This document shows, one piece after another, positions 49,910-59,609 of a stretch of 64,000 nt of DNA (positions are counted from its first letter, which is position 1; each line of letters opens with the position of its first letter). This stretch comes from Anaerolinea thermophila (GTDB taxonomy: Bacteria; Chloroflexota; Anaerolineae; Anaerolineales; Anaerolineaceae). Both the position numbers and the translations under genes were made by a program. The stretch lies in the NCBI RefSeq assembly GCF_020723905.1, contig NZ_DYHZ01000001.1, forward strand, positions 303,501-367,500, written 5' to 3'. The notes beneath the pieces are model-generated. The model searched no databases. It saw nothing but the letters and a program-made list of their open reading frames with translations, and had not been told where the DNA came from.

Positions 49910-51406
49910 TCACCATGTGCTGAGAGTATGGGAAAGATCCCGAAGCGCCGGATACAACTGCCGGTAACCCTGATAGGCTTTCTGGTAAAAGGCTACCCCC
50001 TCAGGCCGCGGAGCGGTAGAACCGGTAATGCGGATGGCAGAAGAACAGGCATCGTCCACGGTCTTCCAGACTCCTGCTCCCACGGCAGCCAGGAGCGCCG
50101 CGCCGTAAGCCGCGCCTTCGGTGGTATTGACCGTCACCAGTTCGGCATCAAACACATCCGCAAGAATCTGCCGCCACAGCAGACTGCGGGCACCGCCGCC
50201 AGAAACCCTCACCTGCTCAATATGCGTTAAGCCGGATGATTTCATCAATTCAAAGCCATCCCGCAAGCCAAACGCCACACCTTCCAGCACAGCACGGGTC
50301 ATATGGGCGCGGGTGTGCCGGACTGTCAAGCCCACAAACGCGCCGCGCGCCAGCGGATCAGGATGGGGCGTGCGTTCTCCGGTCAGATAAGGCAGGAAAA
50401 GCAAACCCTCGCTCCCCATGGGCACATCGGTAGCAGGCTCCAGCAAGTCGTCATATGAGACTCCCGGGGCAAGGGCATCGCGGAACCAGCGCAGGCTTCC
50501 CGCGGCGGAAAGCATCACACCCATGAGATGCCAGCGGCCCGGCACCGAGTGGCAGAAAGCATGCAGGCGCCCCTCTGGCTCGATGAATGGCTCACCGGTT
50601 GTGGCAAAGACCACCCCTGAAGTTCCCAGGGTCAGGGCAACAATGCCCGGCTGAACCGCGCCCACTCCTACGGCTTGCGCCGCCTGATCACCCCCGCCCG
50701 CCATGACCGGCGTTCCCGCTTTCAGGCCGGTGACACGGGCTGCCTCGGCATTCAGGCGACCGGTAATTTGCGGGCCTTCAAAGGTTTTGGGCAACCACTC
50801 CCGTGGAATCTCCAGCGCGTTGAGCACTTCATCTGACCAGGTGCGCTGACGTAAGTCAAACAAAATGGTCCCTGCCCCATCCGCGCAATCCACGGCAAAC
50901 TCGCCAGTCAGGCAGTAGCGCACATAATCCTTTGGCAGAAGAATGTGACGCACGCGGGCATAGATGTCCGGTTCGTTCTCACGCACCCAGAGGATTTTTG
51001 GCGCGGTAAAACCGGTGAGGGCATCATTACCGGTAATCTGAATCAGCCGGGACTTGCCCAGACGCTCACGAATCTCATCGCACTGCCGGGCCGTGCGCTG
51101 ATCATTCCACAAAATCGCCGGGCGCAGGACGTTGCCCTCTTCATCCAGCAGGGTCAGCCCGTGCATTTGACCGGTTAGCCCAATCCCCAGCACGGTACTG
51201 CCATCCACGCCGCATTGTTGCAGGACCTTGCGGATACTGTTCACTGTACCCGCCCACCAGTCCTGCGGGTCCTGCTCGCTCCACAGGGGGAAGGGGGTGT
51301 AGAGCGGTTGCTCGGTGGTTGCCGTACCCACCACCTGACCCTGTTCGTCCATCAACAGGGCTTTTACGCCGGTTGTAGAGACATCAATTCCCAGAAAGTA
51401 CGTCAT
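49910..51406 (-). CDS. xylB: Xylulokinase
   Basis: 498 residues, normal length. It is an FGGY kinase: FLGIDVSTTGVKALLMDEQG at the N-terminus (phosphate loop), LTGQMHGLTLLD with WNDQRTA, then MAGGGDQAAQAVGVG with the catalytic Asp. The C-terminal FGGY signature region reads VRVSGGGARSLLWRQILADV. It phosphorylates D-xylulose to enter the pentose phosphate route. GGAGG precedes the ATG. It lies 17 bases after the acetyl-xylan esterase gene on the same strand, which fits use of xylan fragments. Confidence 0.93.
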   Translation of the reverse strand: MTYFLGIDVSTTGVKALLMDEQGQVVGTATTEQPLYTPFPLWSEQDPQDWWAGTVNSIRKVLQQCGVDGSTVLGIGLTGQMHGLTLLDEEGNVLRPAILWNDQRTARQCDEIRERLGKSRLIQITGNDALTGFTAPKILWVRENEPDIYARVRHILLPKDYVRYCLTGEFAVDCADGAGTILFDLRQRTWSDEVLNALEIPREWLPKTFEGPQITGRLNAEAARVTGLKAGTPVMAGGGDQAAQAVGVGAVQPGIVALTLGTSGVVFATTGEPFIEPEGRLHAFCHSVPGRWHLMGVMLSAAGSLRWFRDALAPGVSYDDLLEPATDVPMGSEGLLFLPYLTGERTPHPDPLARGAFVGLTVRHTRAHMTRAVLEGVAFGLRDGFELMKSSGLTHIEQVRVSGGGARSLLWRQILADVFDAELVTVNTTEGAAYGAALLAAVGAGVWKTVDDACSSAIRITGSTAPRPEGVAFYQKAYQGYRQLYPALRDLSHTLSTW

Positions 51407-51423
51407 GATTGAACCTCCAGAAA

Positions 51424-52398
51424 TTACAGGGGTAAAAACTCGCTTAAAAAGGCTAACTTGGCTTCGCTCTGATAAGTGCCTCCGCCCTCATGGTTGTTGA
51501 ACTCGTACACCCGCATTTGCTTGAATCCGGCATAATGATTGTAAGCGGCGTACACCGTCGAAGGCGGGCAAATGGTATCCATTAAGCCCACCGAGAAGAG
51601 AGCGGCGGCTCTGGCACGGGCGGCAAAATTCATGCCGTCAAAGTACGCCAGCGTCTGGAAAACCCGCTCGACCTTATCACGGTGGGTTTTACAGTAATTC
51701 GCAATCTCAGCGTAGGGATACGTATCCACCAGTTGGGTAGCACGGCGGAAGTGGCAGAGGAAAGGCACATCCGGCATTGCCACGCGCACCTCCGGGCACA
51801 GCCCGGCAACCGCCAGGGTGATTCCCCCACCCTGACTCCCTCCGGTGATGGCAATCCTGCTGGAATCCACCTCAGGGCAGGCTTGCGCCGCCTCCACAGC
51901 ACGCACCGCATCGGTAAATACCCGGCGGTAGTAGTAGGTGTACGGGCTTAAGATGCCGCGGGTCATGAAACCGGGATATTGCGGGTTAGTTCCCTCCGGC
52001 TCCGGATCGGGAGTATCGCCGGGCTGCCAGGCACTCCCCTGTCCGCGCGTATCCATGACCAGGGTAGCATAACCACAGGAGGGCCAGAAAAGCCAGTTGA
52101 AAGGCGAGCCACGCCCACCGCCATAACCAATATACTCCACCACACAGGGCAGTTTGCCCTGCCGGTTCACCGGCAACAACAGCCAGCCTTTGATGGTTTG
52201 TCCACCATAACCGGAAAAAGAGACATCATACGCCTCCAGCGTCTTCAACCCGACTTCCACCCGCTCAAAACGGGCGTTGAGGGGGAACTGACGGGCTTCG
52301 CTGAGAGTGGTCTGCCAGAAGGCATCGAAGTCTTCCGGCTCTCCGCGCGCGGGCTGATACCTTTGCAGTTCTTCAAAGGAAAGGTCAAAAAACGCCAT
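51424..52398 (-). CDS. Acetyl-xylan esterase / cephalosporin-C deacetylase (CE7)
   Basis: 324 residues, normal for carbohydrate esterase family 7. The start, [11 protein letters not shown], is typical, and RGQGSAWQ is the CE7 RGQ motif. The triad is Ser188 (GGSQGGG), Asp274 ([10 protein letters not shown]) and His303 (NNHEGG). No signal peptide, so it removes acetyl groups from imported xylo-oligosaccharides in the cytoplasm. It forms an operon with xylB. GGAGG lies before the ATG. Confidence 0.93.
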   Translation of the reverse strand: MAFFDLSFEELQRYQPARGEPEDFDAFWQTTLSEARQFPLNARFERVEVGLKTLEAYDVSFSGYGGQTIKGWLLLPVNRQGKLPCVVEYIGYGGGRGSPFNWLFWPSCGYATLVMDTRGQGSAWQPGDTPDPEPEGTNPQYPGFMTRGILSPYTYYYRRVFTDAVRAVEAAQACPEVDSSRIAITGGSQGGGITLAVAGLCPEVRVAMPDVPFLCHFRRATQLVDTYPYAEIANYCKTHRDKVERVFQTLAYFDGMNFAARARAAALFSVGLMDTICPPSTVYAAYNHYAGFKQMRVYEFNNHEGGGTYQSEAKLAFLSEFLPL

Positions 52399-52610
52399 GG
52401 TTTTCCTCCGGCTGATTCAGAAACAGAACAGGATGAACGATAACATTCTCATTAAAGCACGATTTTTGTGCAAGAGAAGGCAGAAACGCCCATTTTTTAA
52501 GAAAATACCCTGATCTTGCCGTTCAGAAAACTACCCATTAACAAAGATTGTCATTGAGCATTTCCATCCCTATCTTTTTCCCGGGCAATGAAGAGATTAA
52601 AACCGGCAAC

Positions 52611-52673
52611 GCTGTTCTCAGGGATGAGGCGGAACAAGGCTGTTTTACCTCTGGAAAAATTTCCCTGAACAGC
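52611..52673. repeat. Interrupted inverted repeat in the axe-lacI gap
   Basis: GCTGTTCTCAGGGA (52611-52624) pairs with TCCCTGAACAGC (52662-52673), giving 12 pairs with a two-base bulge around a 37-base loop. The gap between axe and lacI is about 360 bases. Besides this element and the promoter below, it holds a small GCAC-TTTTT-GTGC hairpin near 52460. Confidence 0.35.
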
Positions 52674-52682
52674 CGAAAATTC

Positions 52683-52733
52683 TTGACATTCAGGAAAACA
52701 CGCCTTATACTCAATGCGAACGTTCGCACGAAC
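52683..52733 (+). promoter_or_regulatory. Consensus promoter with LacI-type operator
   Basis: TTGACA (52683-52688) and TATACT (52706-52711) are separated by 17 bases. The perfect palindrome TGCGAACGTTCGCA (52715-52728) covers the transcription start, and GTTCGCACGAAC (52722-52733) is a second, overlapping palindrome. The CG-centred palindrome is the usual form of a LacI-family operator, so the adjacent regulator probably represses its own operon. Confidence 0.75.
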
Positions 52734-52756
52734 ATTTTGGGAGGAAACAAAAAGAG

Positions 52757-53833
52757 ATGAATCCCCCTAAACGCGCCACGCTGAAAGAAGTTGCCCGTCT
52801 CGCCGGGGTCAGTTACCAGACGGTATCCAAAGTGCTGAACGGTCAGGTGCAGTTACCTGCGGCAACCGAAGCCCGTATCTGGGAAGCCGTGCAAGCGTTG
52901 AATTACATCCCCAACCATACCGCGCGCAGTTTACGCTCCCGGCGCAGTCATACCATCGCCTATTGCTGGGCGCCTACGGCAACAGGGCAGGCAAACCCCA
53001 TTCTGGACGAATTGCTCCAGTCCATGGTGCAGGCGGCAGAACGACAGGGATATTACCTGCTTTGTTTCCCCAATCAGCCTGACCCCCAACGCCTGCGCGA
53101 AGCCTACCGGGAGTTAATTGATTCGGGCAGGGTGGACGGTTTTATCCTGTCCAGCGTGGAGTATGAAGACCCGCGCATCCTGTATCTGATGGAACGGCGT
53201 TTCCCCTTTGTGGCATTCGGACGGTCCAACCCGGAGTATCAGTTTCCCAGCATTGATATTGACGGCGGGCTGGGGATGCTGAAAGTGGTGCGGCATCTGG
53301 TCGAACGCGGACACCGCCGCATTGCCGCGCTCACCTGGCCCCCCGAATCGCGGGTCGGCGCGAACCGCATTGCCGGATTCCTGCAGGGGCTAATCGAAGC
53401 CGGCATTCCCCCCGTTCCGGAATGGATGGAACGCGGCGAGGGCGTGCCTGCTTTCGGATATCAAGCCACCCTGCGTCTGCTTGCGCTTCCAGAATCCATG
53501 CGCCCAACAGCAATTGTAGCCTTCAACGATGCGATGGCGCTGGGCGCAGTGCGTGCGGCACAGCAACTGGGCTACCGGGTAGGGAGCGAGATTGCCATCA
53601 CCGGCTTTGACGACACCCCCCTTGCCCGTTACACCATTCCTCCCCTCACCTCCGTTCGCCAGCCCATCTGGGAAGTCGGCGAGCGACTGGTCAACCGCCT
53701 CATTACCCTGTTAGACCATCCAGATATTTCCTCCCCGTATTGCGAGTTGATTGAACCCGAACTGATCATCCGCGCCTCCAGCACGGGAGAAGAAATCCCT
53801 CTGGATCAAGATCACCCTTATCTTTACCCATAG
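52757..53833 (+). CDS. LacI-family transcriptional regulator
   Basis: 358 residues. The DNA-binding head is ATLKEVARLAGVSYQTVSKVLNG (about 7-29) with the hinge LNYIPNHTARSLRS. The sugar-binding part follows, with GFDDTPLARYTIPPLTSVRQP near the C-terminus. GGGAGG lies upstream of the ATG. It is the first gene of an operon with GH65 and beta-phosphoglucomutase, so the inducer is likely an alpha-glucobiose or its phosphate. Autoregulation is indicated by the palindrome at the promoter. Confidence 0.93.
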   Translation: MNPPKRATLKEVARLAGVSYQTVSKVLNGQVQLPAATEARIWEAVQALNYIPNHTARSLRSRRSHTIAYCWAPTATGQANPILDELLQSMVQAAERQGYYLLCFPNQPDPQRLREAYRELIDSGRVDGFILSSVEYEDPRILYLMERRFPFVAFGRSNPEYQFPSIDIDGGLGMLKVVRHLVERGHRRIAALTWPPESRVGANRIAGFLQGLIEAGIPPVPEWMERGEGVPAFGYQATLRLLALPESMRPTAIVAFNDAMALGAVRAAQQLGYRVGSEIAITGFDDTPLARYTIPPLTSVRQPIWEVGERLVNRLITLLDHPDISSPYCELIEPELIIRASSTGEEIPLDQDHPYLYP

Positions 53834-53845
53834 AAAGGAATCTGT

Positions 53846-56041
53846 ATGTCATCTTCTCTGTGGACTGTTACCGAAGAGACGTTCAACCCCCAGACACTGC
53901 ATCACAGTGAAACGGTCTTCACTTCTGGGAACGGTTATCTGGAAAGCCGCGGAGCCTTCGAGGAAGGTTATCCCGGCGAACGCCGCACCACCTTCCTGCA
54001 CGGCGTATTCGACGACATTCCCATTAGTTTTACAGAACTGGTCAATGCTCCCGACTGGCTGGAACTGCACCTCTTTCTGGACGGGGAATTCTTCCGTCTG
54101 GATCGCGGGCAAATTCTCACCTACCGGCGGACGCTGGATTTGCGCAACGGGCGGGTAAGCCGAACGGTGCGCTGGCGCAGTCCACAGGGGAAAACCACCC
54201 GATTGGAATTTGAACGATTTGCCTCGCTTGCCGATGAACATGTGCTGATTCTACGGGTGCAAATCACCCCGGAAGATTACAGCGGCACGCTGGAAGTGCG
54301 CGCTGGCTGGAGCGGGGATGTGGATAACCTGAACTACAAACACTGGGAGTGGCTGGCACAACAGGCAACTCCGGAAATTTGCGCTCTGCACGTACGCACC
54401 CAGGCAACCCGTGTGGAACTGGGAGCGGCGTCCCGGCTGACGCTGACGCCCGATTTGCCCGCCGAAATCTCCGCCTGGGATGTGCATAATCACCCCACTC
54501 AGGTGCTGAAGACCTCCCTTGAACAGGGAAAGCCGCTGACCGTTGAAAAAACCGCGGTGTATTTCACCTCACGGGATGTGGACAACCCCTACCATGCAGC
54601 GCAGGAAAAACTGCTCAGCCTGCCCGTTCCGGCATGGGATGCCCTGTGGGAACCGCACACCCGCGCCTGGGAAGAAGACTGGCAAGCCTGCGATGTGGAA
54701 ATCGAAGGCGACGATGAAGCCCAGATTGCCGTGCGATTCAGCCTTTTCCAGTTGCTGGCGGCGGCTCCGCGCCATGATGAACGGGTTTCCATTGGAGCCA
54801 AAACCCTGAGCGGTTATGGCTACCGAGGACATGTCTTCTGGGATACCGAAATCTTCATGTTGCCGTTCTTCACCTACACCCGCCCGCACATTGCCCGCAA
54901 TTTACTGTCCTACCGCTATCACAACCTTGAAGGGGCACGGAAAAAAGCACGGGCAGGTGGCTTTCAGGGCGCACAATTCCCCTGGGAAAGCGCTGCCACG
55001 GGTGAAGAAGTCACCCCGACCTGGGTGCCGCATTTTGCCGACCGGACTCAGGTGGTGCGCATCTGGACGGGAGACATCGAAATCCACATCTCATCCATGG
55101 TGTGCTACGGCATCTGGCAGTACTGGAAAGCCACTGGCGATGAAGACTTTTTGCTGGAACGCGGTGCGCAAATTTTCTTTGAAGTGGCACGCTTCTGGGC
55201 AAGCCGGGCTGAGTGGAACGAACACACCGGTAAATACGAGTTCAATGATGTGATTGGACCGGATGAGTACCACGATCACGTGAACAACAACGCTTTCACC
55301 AACGCCTTTGCCCGCTGGACGCTGGAAAAAGCCGTGTGGCTGTTCGATTACCTTAAACAAAACCATCCCGGGGTTGCGGAAGGCTACATCCAGAATCTGC
55401 AAATGACTCCGGAAGAACTACAGCGGTGGCAGGAAGTTGCCCGGCGCATTGATTACGCAGTTGACCCGGAGACCGGACTGGTGGAGCAATTCAAGGGCTA
55501 CTTCCAGCGTCGCGATGTGGACCTGCAAGCCATGGAGCCGCGCACCGAATCGGTGCAGGTGATATTTGGCATCGAAGGCACCAATGAAACCCAGGTGCTC
55601 AAACAGCCCGATGTCTTGATGCTGGCTTATCTCTTGCCCGAACTGTTCGATAAGAAATCGCTACAGGTAAACTACGACTACTACACCCCCCGCACCGATC
55701 ATACCTATGGATCTTCGCTGGGTCCCTCAATCCAGGCCATCATGGCATGCCGGGTGGGCAAACAGGAAGACGCTTACGAACATTTCATGCGTGCCGCCCG
55801 CGCCGATTTACGGGACGTGCGCGGTAATGCTGGCGATGGCATTCACGGGGCATCTGCTGGCGGGGTGTGGCAGGCGGTGGTCTTTGGCTTTGGCGGTTTG
55901 CAATTCCACAACGGTACATGGACGGTAACCCCGCACCTGCCGCATCACTGGAAACGGCTGGTCTTCCGCTTTACCTGGCGTGGAAAATCTTATGTCATTG
56001 ATCTGCCCAACAAAGGTCCATTTTCGTCGGAGGAAGCATGA
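53846..56041 (+). CDS. Glycoside hydrolase family 65 disaccharide phosphorylase
   Basis: 731 residues, slightly short of the usual 750-790 but complete. The N-terminal beta-sandwich starts [20 protein letters not shown]. The catalytic acid is Glu474 in [16 protein letters not shown], and the phosphate site is in [14 protein letters not shown]-like text ([15 protein letters not shown]). It splits an alpha-linked glucobiose (maltose, kojibiose, nigerose or trehalose type) with phosphate to beta-glucose 1-phosphate and glucose. The beta-phosphoglucomutase gene directly follows with a four-base overlap, which supports a phosphorylase rather than a hydrolase. Which disaccharide is used cannot be read by eye. 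Confidence 0.92.
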   Translation: MSSSLWTVTEETFNPQTLHHSETVFTSGNGYLESRGAFEEGYPGERRTTFLHGVFDDIPISFTELVNAPDWLELHLFLDGEFFRLDRGQILTYRRTLDLRNGRVSRTVRWRSPQGKTTRLEFERFASLADEHVLILRVQITPEDYSGTLEVRAGWSGDVDNLNYKHWEWLAQQATPEICALHVRTQATRVELGAASRLTLTPDLPAEISAWDVHNHPTQVLKTSLEQGKPLTVEKTAVYFTSRDVDNPYHAAQEKLLSLPVPAWDALWEPHTRAWEEDWQACDVEIEGDDEAQIAVRFSLFQLLAAAPRHDERVSIGAKTLSGYGYRGHVFWDTEIFMLPFFTYTRPHIARNLLSYRYHNLEGARKKARAGGFQGAQFPWESAATGEEVTPTWVPHFADRTQVVRIWTGDIEIHISSMVCYGIWQYWKATGDEDFLLERGAQIFFEVARFWASRAEWNEHTGKYEFNDVIGPDEYHDHVNNNAFTNAFARWTLEKAVWLFDYLKQNHPGVAEGYIQNLQMTPEELQRWQEVARRIDYAVDPETGLVEQFKGYFQRRDVDLQAMEPRTESVQVIFGIEGTNETQVLKQPDVLMLAYLLPELFDKKSLQVNYDYYTPRTDHTYGSSLGPSIQAIMACRVGKQEDAYEHFMRAARADLRDVRGNAGDGIHGASAGGVWQAVVFGFGGLQFHNGTWTVTPHLPHHWKRLVFRFTWRGKSYVIDLPNKGPFSSEEA

Positions 56042-56682
56042 TTCGCGCGGTGTTGTTTGATCTGGACGGGGTGCTGACCGACACTTCAGAATACCATTAC
56101 CTTGCCTGGAAGCGTCTGGCAGATGAACTGGGCATCCCTTTCGACCGTGAGGATAACGAAGCCCTGCGCGGGGTTTCCCGACGGGAGTCGCTGGTACTGT
56201 TGCTGAAAGGACGCCCTGCCACAGAAGAAGAGATGCAGGAATGGATGGATCGGAAAAACCGATATTATGTGGAATCCATCTCTCAAATGACTCCGGACAA
56301 CCTCTTGCCGGGCGCGCTGGATCTGCTCCATGAACTGCGGGAGAACGGCTATAAAACTGCCATTGTCTCATCGAGCAAGAACACCCCCATGGTGCTGGAA
56401 CGGTTAAACATCGCCAATTTGATGGACACTGTGGTAGACGGCAACGCACCAGCCCGCAGTAAACCCGCACCCGATTTATTCCTGCTGGCGGCAGAACGGT
56501 TGGGAGTCAGCCCTCAGGAATGTCTGGTGGTCGAGGATGCCGCAGCCGGTATTGATGCCGCCCGCGCCGCCGGGATGCGCACTCTGGGACTGGGACCGCG
56601 GGAGCGGGTAGGGCATGCCGACCTGGTATTGCCCGACCTGAAGGGGGTACACCTCTCCGATTTAAAGCCCGTACTGGAATAG
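56038..56682 (+). CDS. pgmB: Beta-phosphoglucomutase
   Basis: 214 residues, HAD superfamily. The nucleophile and acid are Asp8 and Asp10 ([11 protein letters not shown]). [13 protein letters not shown] and [10 protein letters not shown] are the cap signatures of this enzyme, SSSKN is motif II, and the metal pair is in [12 protein letters not shown]. It converts beta-glucose 1-phosphate from GH65 to glucose 6-phosphate. ATGA overlap with GH65 and a GGAGGAAGC site just before the ATG show coupled expression. Confidence 0.95.
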   Translation: MIRAVLFDLDGVLTDTSEYHYLAWKRLADELGIPFDREDNEALRGVSRRESLVLLLKGRPATEEEMQEWMDRKNRYYVESISQMTPDNLLPGALDLLHELRENGYKTAIVSSSKNTPMVLERLNIANLMDTVVDGNAPARSKPAPDLFLLAAERLGVSPQECLVVEDAAAGIDAARAAGMRTLGLGPRERVGHADLVLPDLKGVHLSDLKPVLE

Positions 56683-56693
56683 CAATTAAAAAT

Positions 56694-56735
56694 AAAGAGC
56701 CTCGCCAGTTTAAGCGGAAACCGGGAGGCTCTTTT
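56694..56735. terminator. Bidirectional terminator between pgmB and the GH3 gene
   Basis: AAAGAGCCTC (56694-56703) pairs with GAGGCTCTTT (56725-56734). The T stretch on the right serves pgmB, and the A stretch on the left serves the convergent beta-glucosidase gene. Confidence 0.8.
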
Positions 56736-56754
56736 GATTCTATTTACGAGAGGA

Positions 56755-59034
56755 TTATGCGTTGCCGTGCACTCTGGCAAGCAAATCGGCAACCACTGCC
56801 TCGGCAGGGGCGGGCAGACTGGCTTCCTGGAAGCCCAACACGCTGACCAGGGGCATATCCATCAGGAATCCCATCATGTCCATGCCGATCAGTTCATTGG
56901 ATTCTTCCCCGCCCCCCATCGTGCGCGCCATTTCGCGGCGCATTTGATCAAACATCGGTCCAAAGACTGCCTTACCGCGAGGATCCGCCAGCCATTCTCG
57001 CACAGTGGACTCCATATTTAGAATGCAGGGCAGTTCCAGTGTCGATTCAAGAGTTACCGTCAGGGTGTGGCGAATGTCCACAGAAGAAGCGCCGATGAGA
57101 ATATCAAACTCGCCGCTCTCGGTAATCCACTGGTGATATTCAGGATGGTAAAAGGCAAAGGCGCGGAAATCCAGCGGGATGGCAACTGTTTTGGTCTCGC
57201 CGGGCTGGAGTTCCACTTTGGCAAAGCCCTTCAATTCCTTGACCGGACGGGACAGAGATGCCTGACGATCATGCACATACACCTGGACGGTCTCCTTGCC
57301 CGCCATCTTGCCAGTATTGGTCACATCCACGTACACAGTCACGCCATCCACGTCGCGGAAGGTCGTTGCAGACACGCGCGGGTTGCTGTATGCAAAGGTC
57401 GTGTAGGAAAGCCCGTACCCAAAGGGGAAGAGCACGGGAACATCTCTGGCATCGTAGTATCGGTAACCAATGTACAGTCCCTCTCCATAGCGCACCTTGC
57501 CGGCTTCGCCGGGCCAGTTGAGGTAAGCGGGGGTATCTGCCAGACGCACCGGGAAGGTTTCCGCCAGTTTTCCGGATGGATTCACCTTACCGAAGAGGAT
57601 ATCCGCAATGGCACCGGCGCCCGCCTGTCCCATCATCCACGCCTCAAGCACTGCGGCAACGCCGTCAATCCACTCACTCATCACCACCGGTGCACCATTG
57701 TTCAGAATCACCACCGTGCCGGGTTGCTCCTTCGCCACCGCCTGGATAAGGGCAATCTGCTGTCGGGAGAGATCCAGGTCCTGGCGGTCATAACCCTCCG
57801 ATTCTTTGGAGGGCGGCAGAGCCACAAAAATGAGCGCCACATCGGCTTCACGGGCTACCCGAACGGCTTCGTCAATCATCTCGGGATGCAAACTTTCATC
57901 CGCTGCGTACCCTTCCACAAAAGTCCACTGAATCCCCTCGCCTTGCTTCCGCAGTTCATCCAGCGGCACATCCACCCGCGTGGGGTTGATGTTTGAACTG
58001 CCGCCGCCCTGGAAATAGGGCTCCCGGGCAGAGCGACCAATGACCGCAACTTTGCTGACCTCTCTCAAGGGCAATATGCCGTTGTTTTTCAACAGCACCA
58101 TGCCTTCGGCGGCAATCTCACGCGCCAGCCTATGATGGGCATCTGCATCAAAAGCGCCGCCTTTCGGCGTACGGAGGGCTTTATCCACCAGACGCAACAC
58201 GCGGCGGACGGACTCGTTGAGCGCTTCTTCGGAAAGTTGCCCGGATTTGACTGCCTCAACCAGAGCGCGCACATGCGCGGGCTTGGGACCCGGCATTTGA
58301 AGATCCAGTCCACCCGCAAGAGATTTCACCCGATCGCGCACCGCTCCCCAGTCCGAGACCACCACGCCCTCGAAACCCCATTCCTCTTTGAGGATTTCCG
58401 TCAACAGGTGGCGGTGTTCGGATGCAAATGTGCCGTTGACCTTGTTGTAAGCGCACATCACCGTCCAGGGTCTGGCACGCTTGACCGCCGCTTCAAAAGC
58501 AGGAAGGTAAATCTCCCTCAGGGTGCGCTCATCTACTTCAGCGCTGATGGTGAAGCGTTCAAACTCCTGATTGTTGGCGGCATAATGCTTGATGGACGTA
58601 CCAACACCCTTGCTCTGAATGCCGTTGATCAGAGCAACCGCCATCTCCCCCGCCAGATAGGGATCCTCCGAAAAATACTCAAAATTACGCCCGCCCAGAG
58701 GAGATCGTTTCATGTTCACACCGGGACCCAGCAAGATATCCACGTTCAGGGCAATGGCTTCTTCCGCCATGGCTTCTCCCATGCGCTGAAGAAGCGCAGG
58801 ATTCCAGGTGGAAGCCGTACAGGATGCCGTGGGGAAGCAGGTGGCAGGCAGGCTCTTCGCAGAGAGGGTGTTCGGGTCCGAGGCACGCCGCACGCCGTGG
58901 GGACCATCGGTCATCACAATAGAGGGAACGCCCAGGCGCTCGATTGCCAGGGTACTCCAGGGGGTTGCGCCAGTGCAAAAGGCGGCTTTTTCCTCCAGCG
59001 TCATTTGAGAGAGGATGGCTTCAATATCTAACAT
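56755..59034 (-). CDS. Glycoside hydrolase family 3 beta-glucosidase
   Basis: 759 residues. The GH3 N-terminal barrel has MTDGPHGVR, the substrate-site KHYAANNQE, and VVSDWGAV with nucleophile Asp228. A second alpha/beta domain follows (MVLLKNNGILPL, GRSAREPYFQGGGSSNINP), then a fibronectin-III-like domain ending about 655. The last 100 residues (MESTVREWLADPRG onward) form an additional helical region seen in some family members. It has no signal peptide, so it acts inside the cell on imported beta-glucosides or xylosides. GGAGTAAC lies before the ATG at 59034. Confidence 0.93.
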   Translation of the reverse strand: MLDIEAILSQMTLEEKAAFCTGATPWSTLAIERLGVPSIVMTDGPHGVRRASDPNTLSAKSLPATCFPTASCTASTWNPALLQRMGEAMAEEAIALNVDILLGPGVNMKRSPLGGRNFEYFSEDPYLAGEMAVALINGIQSKGVGTSIKHYAANNQEFERFTISAEVDERTLREIYLPAFEAAVKRARPWTVMCAYNKVNGTFASEHRHLLTEILKEEWGFEGVVVSDWGAVRDRVKSLAGGLDLQMPGPKPAHVRALVEAVKSGQLSEEALNESVRRVLRLVDKALRTPKGGAFDADAHHRLAREIAAEGMVLLKNNGILPLREVSKVAVIGRSAREPYFQGGGSSNINPTRVDVPLDELRKQGEGIQWTFVEGYAADESLHPEMIDEAVRVAREADVALIFVALPPSKESEGYDRQDLDLSRQQIALIQAVAKEQPGTVVILNNGAPVVMSEWIDGVAAVLEAWMMGQAGAGAIADILFGKVNPSGKLAETFPVRLADTPAYLNWPGEAGKVRYGEGLYIGYRYYDARDVPVLFPFGYGLSYTTFAYSNPRVSATTFRDVDGVTVYVDVTNTGKMAGKETVQVYVHDRQASLSRPVKELKGFAKVELQPGETKTVAIPLDFRAFAFYHPEYHQWITESGEFDILIGASSVDIRHTLTVTLESTLELPCILNMESTVREWLADPRGKAVFGPMFDQMRREMARTMGGGEESNELIGMDMMGFLMDMPLVSVLGFQEASLPAPAEAVVADLLARVHGNA

Positions 59035-59096
59035 GGGTTACTCCTTCTTAAGAACGGGAACAGATTTGAACGCTAACACAGCGAGAAACTGACTTG

Positions 59097-59134
59097 ATGA
59101 TACAATAATTACTTACAAAACACAAGGTAAGTAA
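59097..59134 (-). promoter_or_regulatory. Promoter and operator of the GH3 gene
   Basis: On the minus strand TTGTGT (59125-59120) and TATCAT (59102-59097) are 17 bases apart. The inverted repeat TTACTTAC/GTAAGTAA (59109-59116 and 59127-59134) straddles the -35 box, a typical operator position. A separate palindrome, CCACACCGGGTGTGG, lies at about 59172, between this promoter and the T-box promoter; its role is unknown. Confidence 0.45.
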
Positions 59135-59237
59135 GTTAAAAACTTTTCTCAGCCCTGCACATTAAATTTTCCCACACCGGGTGTGGAAATGCAAACTTTT
59201 TTTCATTGAATGAAGCGCTGGATGTGGAGTTTCCCCC

Positions 59238-59265
59238 TTGACATTCCCCCGCTTTCGCAGATAAT
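59238..59265 (+). promoter_or_regulatory. Promoter of the pheST T-box transcript
   Basis: TTGACA (59238-59243) and GATAAT (59260-59265) are 16 bases apart. The transcript would begin near 59272, just before stem I of the T-box. Confidence 0.7.
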
Positions 59266-59269
59266 AAAC

Positions 59270-59577
59270 CTCAACAACCTGACACCTTAAGTGAAAAGGC
59301 TGAGACGGAGGAAAGTAGGCGGGTGGGCACCGTCAGAGAGGCAGGGGCACAGGCTGGAACCCCGCCCGGAAGAAGCCCGCGCGAAGTTCCCTCCCGAGCC
59401 GTCCGGGGGAAAGCCCTGAGATCCCTCAGCGCGAGTAGTTCGGACCGCACACCCGGCGTTAACGGGTTACCAATCGCCCGGGTGGGCTGTTGGGAAAGTG
59501 GGTCAGAGAGATTCTGACCAAGATGGGTGGTACCGCGGGAAACCATTCCCGTCCCATGCAGGGGCGGGAATTTTTTC
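59270..59577 (+). ncRNA. T-box riboswitch, phenylalanine specific
   Basis: The conserved T-box GGGTGGTACCGCGG is at 59525-59538. The terminator is ATTCCCGTCCC (59545-59555) paired with GGGGCGGGAAT (59561-59571), then T residues to 59576. Stem I is closed by GACGG (59304-59308) with CCGTC downstream. Its 5' side has AGTA (59314-59317), and the 3' side has GAA (59383-59385) followed one base later by TTC (59387-59389), the specifier codon for Phe. Uncharged tRNA-Phe would pair with TTC and the T-box and allow transcription of pheST. Confidence 0.93.
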
Positions 59578-59609
59578 ATCAACAACCCTTCACCGGAATG
59601 GGAGGAAGA

